DNA of 64,000 nucleotides from Flavobacteriaceae bacterium (GTDB lineage: Bacteria > Bacteroidota > Bacteroidia > Flavobacteriales > Flavobacteriaceae): assembly GCA_028284005.1 (NCBI GenBank), contig JANQSO010000014.1, positions 111,105 to 175,104 of the forward strand, given 5' to 3'. Position 1 is the first letter of the stretch, and each line of letters starts with the position of its first letter. This document shows positions 36,901-44,464 of this stretch, one piece after another. The notes beneath the pieces were generated by a model. The model had not been told where the DNA came from. It searched no databases and saw nothing but the letters and a program-made list of their open reading frames with translations. A program made the translations under genes and the position numbers.

Positions 36901-37049
36901 GTTGTATTTATAATTACAGCAGGGATCTTTAAGTCCGGAAATAGATTGACAGCAAGTTTTGTATACGTCATATAACCAAACACAACCAAAGCTAAAAATA
37001 ACATGGTAGTTGTTATGGGCCTGTCTATGGCAAATTTTGTGATCTTCAT
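33984..37049 (-). CDS. RND-family efflux transporter, inner-membrane permease
   Basis: 1021 residues, the normal length of an AcrB-like pump. N-terminal signature ITKFAIDRPITTTMLFLALVVFGYMTYTKLAVNLFPDLKIP, two large periplasmic loops and twelve helices, with FTTVPMAMIGVFIFMYGFGSTMNIMSLMAIVTLLGL near the end. The proton-relay aspartates of helix 4 (AcrB Asp407/Asp408) are replaced by Ser406-Asn407 (IGALVSNSIVVIEN). An Asn-Asp-Asp (924-926) occurs in helix 10, where AcrB has Lys940. Operon order is TolC, membrane-fusion lipoprotein, pump (16-base gap), small membrane protein. Substrates unknown; proton coupling must differ from AcrB in detail. Confidence 0.9.
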   Translation of the reverse strand: MKITKFAIDRPITTTMLFLALVVFGYMTYTKLAVNLFPDLKIPAVIINTTHIGATPGEIEKEITDKIEKEVATLSGLKELKSFSMPDASLITIEFNNGIDPDQALNDVKTKLDVVIPFLPKEADRPLVLKYKLSDTPVIDLVVSSDKLSGSELYDYVDRVMKNKLSQLEGVSKIDVYGGEEREIKVLVDKKAMYEMGMGIQEVSQYLNAVNNKMSGGSYINRDRVSSIEVGKNYKNAADIKNSYISTPFGIKKVTDFATVKDSVKTVSGKAIFYDVANNERHQNIVSVGIMKTTDANAVIVAHGVKELVAELQNELPEGVSVSIPFDTSEYIESAVDDALNNIILGILFTGIILFFFLNDIRTTVIVSISIPVSLMGTFMAINAFGGSLNMMTLMSFSVAIGALVSNSIVVIENIIRLRNSGLEIKEAAVQGTQEVMMAVIASTGTNLVVFLPIASMTSITGAFFKEYALTISAATIFSMIVSFMLTPMLASVLLKKERKPNKLAQLSIRFFRWLENVYEKSLIKLLSKKWKPLALFAVMFTLFLGTITLLPYIGFEFQPQEDNGDVFVQMEMPSGSNVQKSESIIKLVESEIDKLDGVASVLTIIGEKDDNTVGEHFANTKLKLVKKDKRSFSNAEFAERLKNRLEQIPEVISSVSTVSAEDGAPIQFMLKSESQEDLNEANRIVLNALENVDGLLNFETSLRKGNPLVHFRPDNRLLAELNLTPLAVAMTVRNAVNGLKATVLKENGKEYDITISYPNDQINSVNKIEQLPIFTEQGMYTVGQLANVFYKESPSQIQHDNKVKTINVMASLSPGVLQGDVQNTINAVMEEIELPGSVKFSWAGNIKELNEATTDMTITFFIAFLLMYMLLASLVESFWQPVVIFTTVPMAMIGVFIFMYGFGSTMNIMSLMAIVTLLGLVVNDDILIHDYTDHLMYKKKMDLYNATVTAGKTKMKTVIMTTVAIIFGMLPNALGIGDAGAEFRTPMAIVTIGGMITSTVLTLFLIPSVFYVIKSRRTKK

Positions 37050-37065
37050 TTTAACTTGGTTTAGT

Positions 37066-38079
37066 TTATGGGTTGATTATAACCTTTGTACTATCTTTTA
37101 TTTTATCAATACCGCCAATTATTAATTGATCGCCGGTTTTTAAACCCGCGGTTATCTGTACAAATTGCTCATTACGTTTACCAATACTTATTTCCTTTTT
37201 TATAGCTGTCCCTGTATCCTCAACATATACATAAAATGTATTCCCTTGTTTTCTAAAAGTATCTATAGGGATCCAGACACTTTCTACTTCTTTGCCGGTT
37301 TCTACTAAAATATCTACAGTACTTCCAACAAAAAGGATATCATTATTATCAAAAGTGGCAGTGACCAAATATGCTCTTCTTCTTTCGTCTAACTGAATAG
37401 ATTTTTTGCTGATCTCACCCTCAATTCTTTTTTCATCCTTCATAAAGAATACCGGTGAATTGAGCTTTATTTCTGAAATGTCTTTAGGAGTTACATAAAA
37501 CCCTACTTCTACATTCCCGGTTTGTGCCATACTAAAAATTGGCATACCCATTCCTACCTCTTGTCCAACATTGGCATGTACCCGTGTTATAATGCCATTA
37601 AAAGGAGCTGTTATAATATTAACACGTTGAAGTTGTTGAATGGCCTTTGCTTCAATATCAAGTTGTGCTTTAAAATCTTCTACAGAAACCTTTGTTACAG
37701 CCCCGGCTTCATAAAGTTCTTTTTGACGGTTATAATCTTGCTGTGTTTTGTTTTGCTGAATTTTAGCCTGCTCTATTTGTAGCTGGTGGTTCATTGGAGG
37801 ATAGACTGCAATGACTTCACCTTGTTTTACCTTTTGTCCTGGAACAACATTAAGTCTTGTAATGATGCCGGACTGCTGTGCTACAAAATTGGTTGATTTT
37901 GAAAATTCAAGAGTTCCAAAATACGATTTGGTATCTTTTAAAGCCTCACTTTTAAGTTGCACGGTTTTTACAACAACTTCTTTGATCTCTTGTTTCTCCT
38001 CTTGATTTTTTTCTGAAATACAGGAGGCCAAAATAAGTAGCGATAATAATACTGTATATAGTTTCATTTTTTTCATCAT
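37066..38079 (-). CDS. RND efflux periplasmic adaptor (membrane fusion) lipoprotein
   Basis: 337 residues. Lipoprotein signal MMKKMKLYTVLLSLLILASC. Biotinyl-lipoyl-like domain in two halves: QQSGIITRLNVVPGQKVKQGEVIAVYPP before, and NIITAPFNGIITRVHANVGQEVGMGMPIFSM after, a helical hairpin (about 95-150). A beta-barrel with YVTPKDISEIKLNSPVFF and a membrane-proximal domain at the C-terminus (TGLKTGDQLIIGGIDKIKDSTKV). It joins the pump to the TolC-like channel. The hairpin is short, as in many Bacteroidota adaptors. Confidence 0.9.
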   Translation of the reverse strand: MMKKMKLYTVLLSLLILASCISEKNQEEKQEIKEVVVKTVQLKSEALKDTKSYFGTLEFSKSTNFVAQQSGIITRLNVVPGQKVKQGEVIAVYPPMNHQLQIEQAKIQQNKTQQDYNRQKELYEAGAVTKVSVEDFKAQLDIEAKAIQQLQRVNIITAPFNGIITRVHANVGQEVGMGMPIFSMAQTGNVEVGFYVTPKDISEIKLNSPVFFMKDEKRIEGEISKKSIQLDERRRAYLVTATFDNNDILFVGSTVDILVETGKEVESVWIPIDTFRKQGNTFYVYVEDTGTAIKKEISIGKRNEQFVQITAGLKTGDQLIIGGIDKIKDSTKVIINP

Positions 38080-38105
38080 TATATTCTTGACAGGTTGATT
38101 ATGGA

Positions 38106-39419
38106 TTAATTTTCTGTTCCTAAAATTCTTTTTATCTGTAGCTTAGCTACGTGTAGATCGAGATAATCGTTTAGGAGGTCCAGCCTACTCCTAGTTAACC
38201 GAAGCCTTGCTTCCTTGAATTCAATTGGAGTTACCACGCCCAATTTCAATTGCTTATTGAAGACCTCTATTTCCTTTTCGTTAAGCAATACTGTTTCTCT
38301 ATGGATCGTGATATTTTCAACGGCGTTGTTATAATTGTTCCCGGCGATCTCTAATTGTTTTAGAAGTTCTTTCTTTTTGTTTTTCAGATGAAGCTCTGCT
38401 GTTTCTTTTTCAATTTTAGCTTTCGCTATTTCCGCTTTATTACTTCCTCCGGAAAATATTGGAATACTTGCTCTTAATTGTCCAAAGAAAAGTTTGTTCT
38501 CATTATTATTGAACTTGAAGTTATTGTCCTGGCCATTGTAGTTATAGCCTGCAATAAGGTTTAGTTTTGGATACCAAAATTTCTTCTTGGAAGCTATTTG
38601 TTTATCAATGATCTCTGCCTCCTTTTTTATCGCTTTAACCTCAGATTGGTTGTCCAAATCGATCTCACTTTTATTGAAGTAATCACTAAACTCAATTGTT
38701 TCCAGGTTATCGGTAACTACGAGGTCTTCAGTAACAGGTATATCGGCTAATGCTTTTAGCTCGTTCAATATATTTTTATATTGGTTTTGGGCATTGTTAA
38801 GAACTGGTATCGTTTTTTTATACAGTGCCTCGGCTTGGTGTAATTGTAGATCACTAACCACGCCCTTGTCATAGATCTTTTTTATTTGATCTACTTGTTC
38901 TTTTGCCAATTTTGAATTTTCATCGAGAACTTTAATACTTTCTTTAATAAAGATGGCCTGCCAGTATAAGGATGATGCTTCCGTGACAAGTTGACCGGAA
39001 ATACTTTCATTGTTTAACTTGTATAGCTCTTCGGCCAATTTTGCAATTCTCACTGCAGAAAAAGCAACTGGGTCGAATACTGTCTGACTGACCGTAGCAT
39101 TAAAATCAATGGTATTATTGAAGTTAGTTCTAAACCGGGTAATGCTCCCGTCAAAGTCATTAATAAAAAGGAAATTCTTACTAAAATCCCGCTGGTAAGA
39201 ACCATCTGCTGAAACATTGGGTAGTACCAGGGCCCTTGCAATTTTGGTTTCTTCTTTAGCTATTCTTACTCGATTGCTCCCTTGTTTTAGGCCAATATTG
39301 TTCTTTTTAACTAAATCGATATATGAATTTAAATCCAGCTCTTGCGAATAAGAGTCATTACCAATTATTAAAAAGGCACAAATAAGGATAGCATTAAAAA
39401 AGTGAAATTTATAATTCAT
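38106..39419 (-). CDS. TolC-family outer-membrane efflux protein
   Basis: 437 residues: signal peptide (about 1-25, ending NDSYSQ), then two OEP repeats with long amphipathic helices (EELYKLNNESISGQLVTEASSLYWQAIF; KAKIEKETAELHLKNKKKELLKQLEIAGNNYNNAV) and beta segments for the barrel (YQRDFSKNFLF, LNLIAGYNYNGQDNNF). First gene of the efflux operon; 26 bases to the adaptor gene. Its promoter carries a TACATTTG -7 box and the inverted operator described as copy B. Confidence 0.9.
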   Translation of the reverse strand: MNYKFHFFNAILICAFLIIGNDSYSQELDLNSYIDLVKKNNIGLKQGSNRVRIAKEETKIARALVLPNVSADGSYQRDFSKNFLFINDFDGSITRFRTNFNNTIDFNATVSQTVFDPVAFSAVRIAKLAEELYKLNNESISGQLVTEASSLYWQAIFIKESIKVLDENSKLAKEQVDQIKKIYDKGVVSDLQLHQAEALYKKTIPVLNNAQNQYKNILNELKALADIPVTEDLVVTDNLETIEFSDYFNKSEIDLDNQSEVKAIKKEAEIIDKQIASKKKFWYPKLNLIAGYNYNGQDNNFKFNNNENKLFFGQLRASIPIFSGGSNKAEIAKAKIEKETAELHLKNKKKELLKQLEIAGNNYNNAVENITIHRETVLLNEKEIEVFNKQLKLGVVTPIEFKEARLRLTRSRLDLLNDYLDLHVAKLQIKRILGTEN

Positions 39420-39465
39420 TTACTTCGATGTTTAAAAACAAACATGGTTTGCATTATTTTCGAAG

Positions 39466-39552
39466 CAAATGTAGAGTTGCTATATACTATAGTAGACTTG
39501 CCCTATAAATCAAGACAAAGTTCTCACTAAAAAAATGTCTTGATTCATCGGG
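39466..39552 (-). promoter_or_regulatory. Efflux operon promoter with long inverted operator, copy B
   Basis: Reading leftward: -7 box TACATTTG (39473-39466), 47 bases before the TolC-family start. Then CCCTATAAATCAAGACA (39501-39517) and TGTCTTGATTCATCGGG (39536-39552), an inverted pair with an 18-base spacer. The proximal arm begins 28 bases past the -7 box, as in copy A. No -33 TTG is visible, which fits an activator-dependent promoter. Confidence 0.65.
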
Positions 39553-39600
39553 ATTGGTAAAAAATTGAGAAGCTTTTATCACATCATAGTAGTTAAAATG

Positions 39601-39655
39601 TGCAAGCGGAGAGACTCGAACTCTCACATCTTTCGTCATTGTGTCTTAAATCTGG
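39601..39655 (-). pseudogene. Decayed 3' half of a tRNA-Leu
   Basis: A 23-base stretch (39606-39628), the T-arm and 3' acceptor strand, is identical to the intact tRNA-Leu at 41475-41497. Weaker similarity (17 of 27 bases) runs on to the anticodon stem. The loop would read TTTAAGA, a UAA-type anticodon, but the stem no longer pairs and the 5' half is missing. It lies directly behind the lipoprotein gene. Confidence 0.6.
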
Positions 39656-39664
39656 GAGATCTGA

Positions 39665-40105
39665 TTATCTTACAAAGCTAACGTTGTTAATCAACCCATC
39701 TTTTACTTCATAAATAGAAACATACTTTGTTTCTTTACCATTATGAGTGACTATTTCGTTATTGATGACGTATCTTCCGTTGCTTATTTGGCTGATGACC
39801 TGAACTTTTATAGATTTATTTTCAAAATCAGATTTAAATATTGAAACCAATCTATCAGCTCCTGTTCCAATTAATTTATCTGGGTAATTATACACTTTGA
39901 AGTCTTTATGATATAATTTTATAAATGCATCAAAATTATGTTCATTATAAAAAGACATCCTTTTATTTACAATTTCTAGAGGTGTTAGATTTGCATTCTG
40001 TTCTGATGCTGTTAAACTACCATAGTTACTATTCCCATATTTTCCCTGGCATCCTGCCATAAATAGTATTGCCAAGCTAATAATCATTACTACTGCTTTT
40101 TTCAT
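39665..40105 (-). CDS. Lipoprotein with SnoaL/NTF2-like domain
   Basis: 146 residues from the ATG at 40105; a GTG nine codons upstream is in frame but would bury the signal peptide. Lipobox LFMAGC (MKKAVVMIISLAILFMAGC). The domain NLTPLEIVNKRMSFYNEHNFDAFIKLYHKDFKVYNYPDKLIGTG with a C-terminal YEVKDGLINNVSFVR is typical of the SnoaL-like NTF2 fold, which covers small enzymes and binding proteins. It lies downstream of the second membrane AraC gene and between the intact and decayed tRNA-Leu copies. Function unknown. Confidence 0.7.
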   Translation of the reverse strand: MKKAVVMIISLAILFMAGCQGKYGNSNYGSLTASEQNANLTPLEIVNKRMSFYNEHNFDAFIKLYHKDFKVYNYPDKLIGTGADRLVSIFKSDFENKSIKVQVISQISNGRYVINNEIVTHNGKETKYVSIYEVKDGLINNVSFVR

Positions 40106-40220
40106 CGTGATAAAGAATTTGTTTACGGACACAAGAAAAGTGTCTCAAGATTTATATTTGACAATATTCTATAATAAGTTGCCAAGAGGCTTTAAAAAAC
40201 ACGATTCTTTGAATAAAAAA

Positions 40221-41234
40221 TTATAAAGGGTTTACCTTATTCCTATATAGTGAAGGTGTTAATCCTGTTTTTTTCTTAAAGACAGTATTGAAAGAAGTGA
40301 CGTTACCAAAACCAGACTCATAAGCAATTGTAGCTATTTTTTCATTTATATATTTTGAATCTTTTAATAAAGTTTTGGCTTTTTCAGTACGATAATGATT
40401 TACAAACTCATTGAAATTTTGCTGCTTATTTTCATTAATGGCTTGAGATACTTCTCGAGCTTTCACATTTAATTTTTCCGAAACAGAATTAAGTGTTATG
40501 GTTTCGTCTAAAAAGATATGTTCACTATCAAAAAGTTCTTTGATCTTTTCAAATAAATCTCTAGAACTATTCTTATCCAAGCTAGAATTACTATACTTCT
40601 CCAGATAAAACTTATGGCGATTCAAAAAGAGATAAGTAAATGCATATATCAAAAAGGTGTAAAATATTGGACCCGTAATGTAATCTAATGACAAACTAAA
40701 AAGATTGCTTACATAGTAAAACCAAATCAATATTATACCAATCAATATATTACGGTACCAATGCAATACATTCTTCGAAATCTTTAAACGATTTTTATAC
40801 AGAACAGAACAAGAAAGTATCAAATAAGTTAATAAATGAAAAACCACTAATCCATAATCCCATAACGCTATAAACTTTCCATCTCTTGGAATAACAGGGA
40901 TGAGAAAAAGAAAAAGTACAAAAGGAATATAATGAATGTAATTTCTTAGCGAGAAAGATTTGTTCTTTTCAAAGAGCACCATACCATAAAACCACAAAGA
41001 CGGCCCCACAAGTAGAATTCCTGAAATACCTATGTTGCGTTGCCAAGCGTCCAGAGGCATATAATAGTTCAATACCGATTTGCCAACTCTTATAGTTAAA
41101 CCTAATAGAAATAATGCCAAAAGAACATTGGGCGCTTTGTTTCCCTTTCTAAGAGTGGATAAATAAAAGCTTAAAAAAAGCCCCTGTGCTAAACCTAAGG
41201 ATGCCAGAACAAGTATAAAATTATTTGTTAACAC
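40221..41234 (-). CDS. Membrane-embedded AraC-family transcriptional regulator (second copy)
   Basis: 337 residues. About seven hydrophobic segments in the first 205 residues, then a linker and an AraC DNA-binding domain (about 235-337): SVSEKLNVKAREVSQAINENKQQNFNEFVNHYR and IATIAYESGFGNVTSFNTVFKKKTGLTPSLYR. Same architecture as the regulator at 32493-33623 but only distantly similar. It is the main cargo of the tRNA-flanked segment, 115 bases upstream of the lipoprotein gene. AATTGTACT direct repeats 77-106 bases upstream may be its own operator. Confidence 0.85.
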   Translation of the reverse strand: MLTNNFILVLASLGLAQGLFLSFYLSTLRKGNKAPNVLLALFLLGLTIRVGKSVLNYYMPLDAWQRNIGISGILLVGPSLWFYGMVLFEKNKSFSLRNYIHYIPFVLFLFLIPVIPRDGKFIALWDYGLVVFHLLTYLILSCSVLYKNRLKISKNVLHWYRNILIGIILIWFYYVSNLFSLSLDYITGPIFYTFLIYAFTYLFLNRHKFYLEKYSNSSLDKNSSRDLFEKIKELFDSEHIFLDETITLNSVSEKLNVKAREVSQAINENKQQNFNEFVNHYRTEKAKTLLKDSKYINEKIATIAYESGFGNVTSFNTVFKKKTGLTPSLYRNKVNPL

Positions 41235-41310
41235 AAAATCAAAGGTTTGAATTCATTTATATAAATCAATAAATGTAGGACGGCTCCCCGCCAAAATTGT
41301 TACAGAATAA

Positions 41311-41340
41311 AATTGTACTAGCAGAAAAAGCAATTGTACT
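41311..41340. promoter_or_regulatory. AATTGTACT direct repeat, 21-bp pitch
   Basis: AATTGTACT occurs at 41311-41319 and 41332-41340, two helical turns apart, upstream of the AraC gene start (41234). A near -7 box TACATTTA (41277-41270, leftward) lies between. Direct half-sites spaced by 21 bases suit AraC-family binding. Confidence 0.4.
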
Positions 41341-41436
41341 TTTTAAATAGATTTTACTTATCTAATATTCTATTCAGGTAAGGTGAGATCTTCAGAGATT
41401 ATATACAAAAAGCTGTACCTATTTGTAGCCAACAAA

Positions 41437-41462
41437 AAAGCCGAGACAAAAATCTCGGCTTT
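41437..41462 (-). terminator. Intrinsic terminator of tRNA-Leu
   Basis: AAAGCCGAGA and TCTCGGCTTT form a perfect 10-bp stem with loop caaaaa. On the minus strand it follows the tRNA 3' end by 8 bases and continues into a T-rich run (TTTTTGTT). Confidence 0.8.
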
Positions 41463-41469
41463 CTGTTTG

Positions 41470-41551
41470 TGCGGGCGGAGAGACTCGAACTCTCACACCT
41501 TGCGGCACTAGATCCTAAGTCTAGCGTGTCTACCAATTCCACCACGCCCGC
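41470..41551 (-). tRNA. tRNA-Leu (anticodon UAG)
   Basis: On the minus strand: acceptor GCGGGCG pairs with CGCCCGC. The anticodon stem CTAGA/TCTAG encloses loop CTTAGGA with anticodon TAG (complement of 41515-41517). There is a long variable arm (GTGCCGCAAGGTGT region) and a T-arm GAGAG-TTCGAGT-CTCTC. The long variable arm and anticodon make it a Leu tRNA. CCA is not encoded. Confidence 0.95.
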
Positions 41552-41619
41552 TAAAGGACTGCAAATATAAATAATCCTAGTGAATCCAAAAGCAGTTCTA
41601 TTATTTTTTTAAAAAATCA

Positions 41620-42324
41620 TTACCTCTTAGCTTTTAATTCAGATCGTAACTGTTTCAATAAACTTCTGGAAGCCTCCGTATCCAAATGCTCCAAAGCCTC
41701 GATCATTTTGAGTTTTGTTTCATCTGTATACTCAACAGGTTTATGCTCTTCTTCAAAATCATAGCCCATTTCTTTAAATAATTCATCAGACCATGCATTC
41801 CTTTTACAATCTATAACCAAATGAATGCGATCCGTGTCACCCTGATTTTCTACTTTATGAGGCAAATTAAAATTACCGTACCAACAACTACCTACTTCCA
41901 TTTCAACTCTTTTATCCTGAATATAAAAATATACCCGGTCATTTGTCAAGATCGGAACATGGATCCTAAAAAGGCCGTCTTCATAAGAAAGATTATAATC
42001 ACTATGTTCTTTGATCTTACTATGCGGAGCCAACTTAAGCAACCGAACAGACTCCTTCTCACATTGAAACGTATCAACAACTTCCTTAAAATAATGGCAT
42101 TTTTCCATTAGTAGAGTATCCTTATACGCTTTGGTATTTGCCGAATGTGCCCAAATATTATCCATTTCACCTGAAGGCGACCGTAGTGATATAGAGGTCC
42201 AGTCTCCATCGTAATCTGCGGTATTGAAATGAGGAGTATATTGATATTGGTCGCAGATCTGAAGATTGGATACAAGTAATTTTTCTGAAAAAGTAAATGG
42301 TAATTTAAAAAATATATTCTTCAT
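41620..42324 (-). CDS. Aspartyl/asparaginyl beta-hydroxylase family protein
   Basis: 234 residues. Double-stranded beta-helix of the Fe(II)/2-oxoglutarate oxygenase superfamily: iron ligands probably the His in IKEHSDYN and the His in NLPHKVENQG, with the 2-oxoglutarate Arg in DTDRIHLVIDCK. LFRIHVPILTND is typical of the Asp_Arg_Hydrox family. The C-terminal 50 residues form a charged helix region (LIEALEHLDTEASRSLLKQLRSELKAKR). The natural substrate may be a peptide or a small molecule. Stands alone, divergent from the dipeptidase gene (71 bases). Confidence 0.8.
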   Translation of the reverse strand: MKNIFFKLPFTFSEKLLVSNLQICDQYQYTPHFNTADYDGDWTSISLRSPSGEMDNIWAHSANTKAYKDTLLMEKCHYFKEVVDTFQCEKESVRLLKLAPHSKIKEHSDYNLSYEDGLFRIHVPILTNDRVYFYIQDKRVEMEVGSCWYGNFNLPHKVENQGDTDRIHLVIDCKRNAWSDELFKEMGYDFEEEHKPVEYTDETKLKMIEALEHLDTEASRSLLKQLRSELKAKR

Positions 42325-42395
42325 ATAAACAACGGAAATTGGCCTTCTAATTTAGCTCAATTTTAGTACTTTTAAGCAAATTTTATCTCTATTCC

Positions 42396-43784
42396 ATGAA
42401 AAGCGCAAAACCCTATATAGAAAAACATAAAGAACGTTTCCTGAACGAATTGATAGAACTACTTAAAATTCCTTCAATAAGTGCAGATTCGGCCTATAAA
42501 AATGATGTTATAAAAACCGCTGAAGCTGTTAAAGAAAGTCTTTCAAAAGCCGGTTGTGATACTGTTGAGATCTGTGAAACACCAGGCTATCCAATTGTTT
42601 ACGGAGAAAAACTCATAGATCCATCCTTACCGACCATTCTGGTATATGGACATTATGACGTACAACCACCGGATCCTTTGGATCTATGGGACAGCCCTCC
42701 GTTTGAACCTGTTATTAAAAAAACAGAACTACATCCCGAAGGTGCCATTTTCGCACGCGGAAGTTGTGATGATAAAGGACAAATGTATATGCATGTAAAG
42801 GCATTGGAATATATGACACAGACAGGGCAGCTTCCCTGTAACGTGAAGTTCATGATCGAAGGTGAAGAAGAGGTTGGCAGTGAAAGCCTGGGATGGTTCG
42901 TAGAGCGAAATCGTGAGAAACTTGCGAATGATGTTATTCTAATTAGTGATACGGGGATGATAGCACCGGATGTTCCATCCATCACTACAGGATTACGCGG
43001 TCTAAGCTATGTGGAAGTAGAAGTTACCGGACCTAACCGCGACTTGCATAGCGGTTTGTATGGCGGTGCCGTAGCAAATCCAATTAATGTTTTAACCAAA
43101 ATGATAGCTTCTTTGCATGATGAAAACAAACACATTACCATTCCCGGGTTTTATGATGATGTAGAAGAATTATCTGCCGAAGAAAGAGCTAAAATGGCGG
43201 AAGCTCCGTTTAGCAAGGAAGCTTATAAAAAGGCACTGGATATTGATGATGTATACGGGGAAACCGGTTATACAACGAACGAACGAAATTCTATTCGCCC
43301 GACTTTAGATGTAAACGGAATCTGGGGAGGGTATATAGGCGAAGGTGCTAAAACCGTAATTGCAAGTAAGGCATTTGCTAAGATCAGTATGCGTTTGGTA
43401 CCGGATCAGGATTGGGAAAAGATCACCCAATTATTTGCTTCTCATTTTGAAAGCATCGCCCCGGCTGGTACTCGTGTAAAAGTAACACCTCATCATGGAG
43501 GAAAGGCCTACGTAACACCCATAGACAGCCTTGGATATCGTGCTGCTGAAAAAGCCTATGAAACCACTTTTGGTAAAACTCCTATACCACAACGAAGCGG
43601 AGGAAGTATCCCAATTGTGGCCCTATTTGAAAAAGAACTAAAAAGCAAAACCATCCTTATGGGCTTTGGCCTTGACAGTGATGCCATACATTCTCCAAAC
43701 GAGCATTATGGAATCTGGAACTATTTAAAAGGAATTGAGACCATCCCTCAATTTTATCATCATTTCACGGAGATGAGCAAATAA
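42396..43784 (+). CDS. M20-family dipeptidase
   Basis: 462 residues. Zinc motifs: GHYDVQPPDPLDLW (metal His and catalytic Asp), FARGSCDDKGQ (bridging Asp), IEGEEEVGSESL (catalytic and metal Glu), ISDTGM and a C-terminal His in IHSPNEHYG. The dimerisation lid domain sits about 195-350 (DLHSGLYGGAVANP). Typical of carnosinase/CPG2-like enzymes that cleave dipeptides or acylated amino acids in the cytoplasm. No signal peptide. The start at 42396 is well separated from the divergent gene and leads straight into the fold. Confidence 0.9.
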   Translation: MKSAKPYIEKHKERFLNELIELLKIPSISADSAYKNDVIKTAEAVKESLSKAGCDTVEICETPGYPIVYGEKLIDPSLPTILVYGHYDVQPPDPLDLWDSPPFEPVIKKTELHPEGAIFARGSCDDKGQMYMHVKALEYMTQTGQLPCNVKFMIEGEEEVGSESLGWFVERNREKLANDVILISDTGMIAPDVPSITTGLRGLSYVEVEVTGPNRDLHSGLYGGAVANPINVLTKMIASLHDENKHITIPGFYDDVEELSAEERAKMAEAPFSKEAYKKALDIDDVYGETGYTTNERNSIRPTLDVNGIWGGYIGEGAKTVIASKAFAKISMRLVPDQDWEKITQLFASHFESIAPAGTRVKVTPHHGGKAYVTPIDSLGYRAAEKAYETTFGKTPIPQRSGGSIPIVALFEKELKSKTILMGFGLDSDAIHSPNEHYGIWNYLKGIETIPQFYHHFTEMSK

Positions 43785-43807
43785 TAAGGACTTACTTGTT
43801 TTAAAGA

Positions 43808-44386
43808 CTAGAGCCTCTTTACATATTTAGTGATGATCACGATCTGTTGCCCGTCAACTTTTCCTTCAATATATTCGGCATTTTCGTGATCTAAAGAAAT
43901 CCTGCGTACCGCCGTACCCTGTTTTGCTACCATACTGGAGCCTTTTACTTTTAGGTCCTTTATAAGTACAACACTATCTCCTGCCTGTAAAACAGCTCCA
44001 TTACTGTCTCTGTGTACCAACGCATCACTTGTATCCACTCCGTCTCCTTCGGCAGCTGCCCATTCCTGCATTTCTTCATCCAAATACATCATATCCAACA
44101 GGTCCTGCGGCCAACCCTCGTTTTTTAATCGTTGCAACATGCGCCAGGCCATTACCTGTACGGCAGGAACAGCACTCCACATACTATCGTTTAAACAACG
44201 CCAATGGTTAGGATCTCTGGCATCTGCATCTTGAATTTGATTAGAACAGGTATGGCAGACCAATATACTGGCTTCAACTCCAGGTCTTGGTGAAGAAGGA
44301 ACTTCGTATACATTCAGGTTTTCTTCACTACCACATAATTCGCACTTAGAATCACTTCGTTGTTGGAGTGTACGCTCTATACTCAT
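43808..44386 (-). CDS. PhnA/YjdM-family zinc-ribbon protein
   Basis: 192 residues from the ATG at 44386. A longer frame to 44434 adds residues with no family match, while the zinc ribbon begins right after the chosen start. N-terminal zinc ribbon: Cys15/Cys18 (CELC) and Cys44/Cys47 (CHTC). C-terminal PhnA SH3-like domain: HRDSNGAVLQAGDSVVLIKDLKVKGSS...IEGKVDGQQIVIITKYVKRL. The name comes from the E. coli phn region, but the protein is not required for phosphonate use; function unknown. Convergent with the dipeptidase gene. Confidence 0.85.
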   Translation of the reverse strand: MSIERTLQQRSDSKCELCGSEENLNVYEVPSSPRPGVEASILVCHTCSNQIQDADARDPNHWRCLNDSMWSAVPAVQVMAWRMLQRLKNEGWPQDLLDMMYLDEEMQEWAAAEGDGVDTSDALVHRDSNGAVLQAGDSVVLIKDLKVKGSSMVAKQGTAVRRISLDHENAEYIEGKVDGQQIVIITKYVKRL

Positions 44387-44464
44387 GGACAATAAATTTT
44401 GTCGTAAAGGTAATTTAATCTGAAGTAAAGCCAAATGATCTCAAACTTTCCGAAAAAAAATTAC

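Noticed and set aside
40128..40160. TGTCTCAAGATTTAT and a GACAC/GTGTC inverted repeat upstream of the lipoprotein gene, as a third copy of the AraC operator
   Set aside because: Similarity to the CCCTATAAATCAAGACA arm needs an inserted gap, there is only one arm, and no -7 box lies at the 28-base distance.
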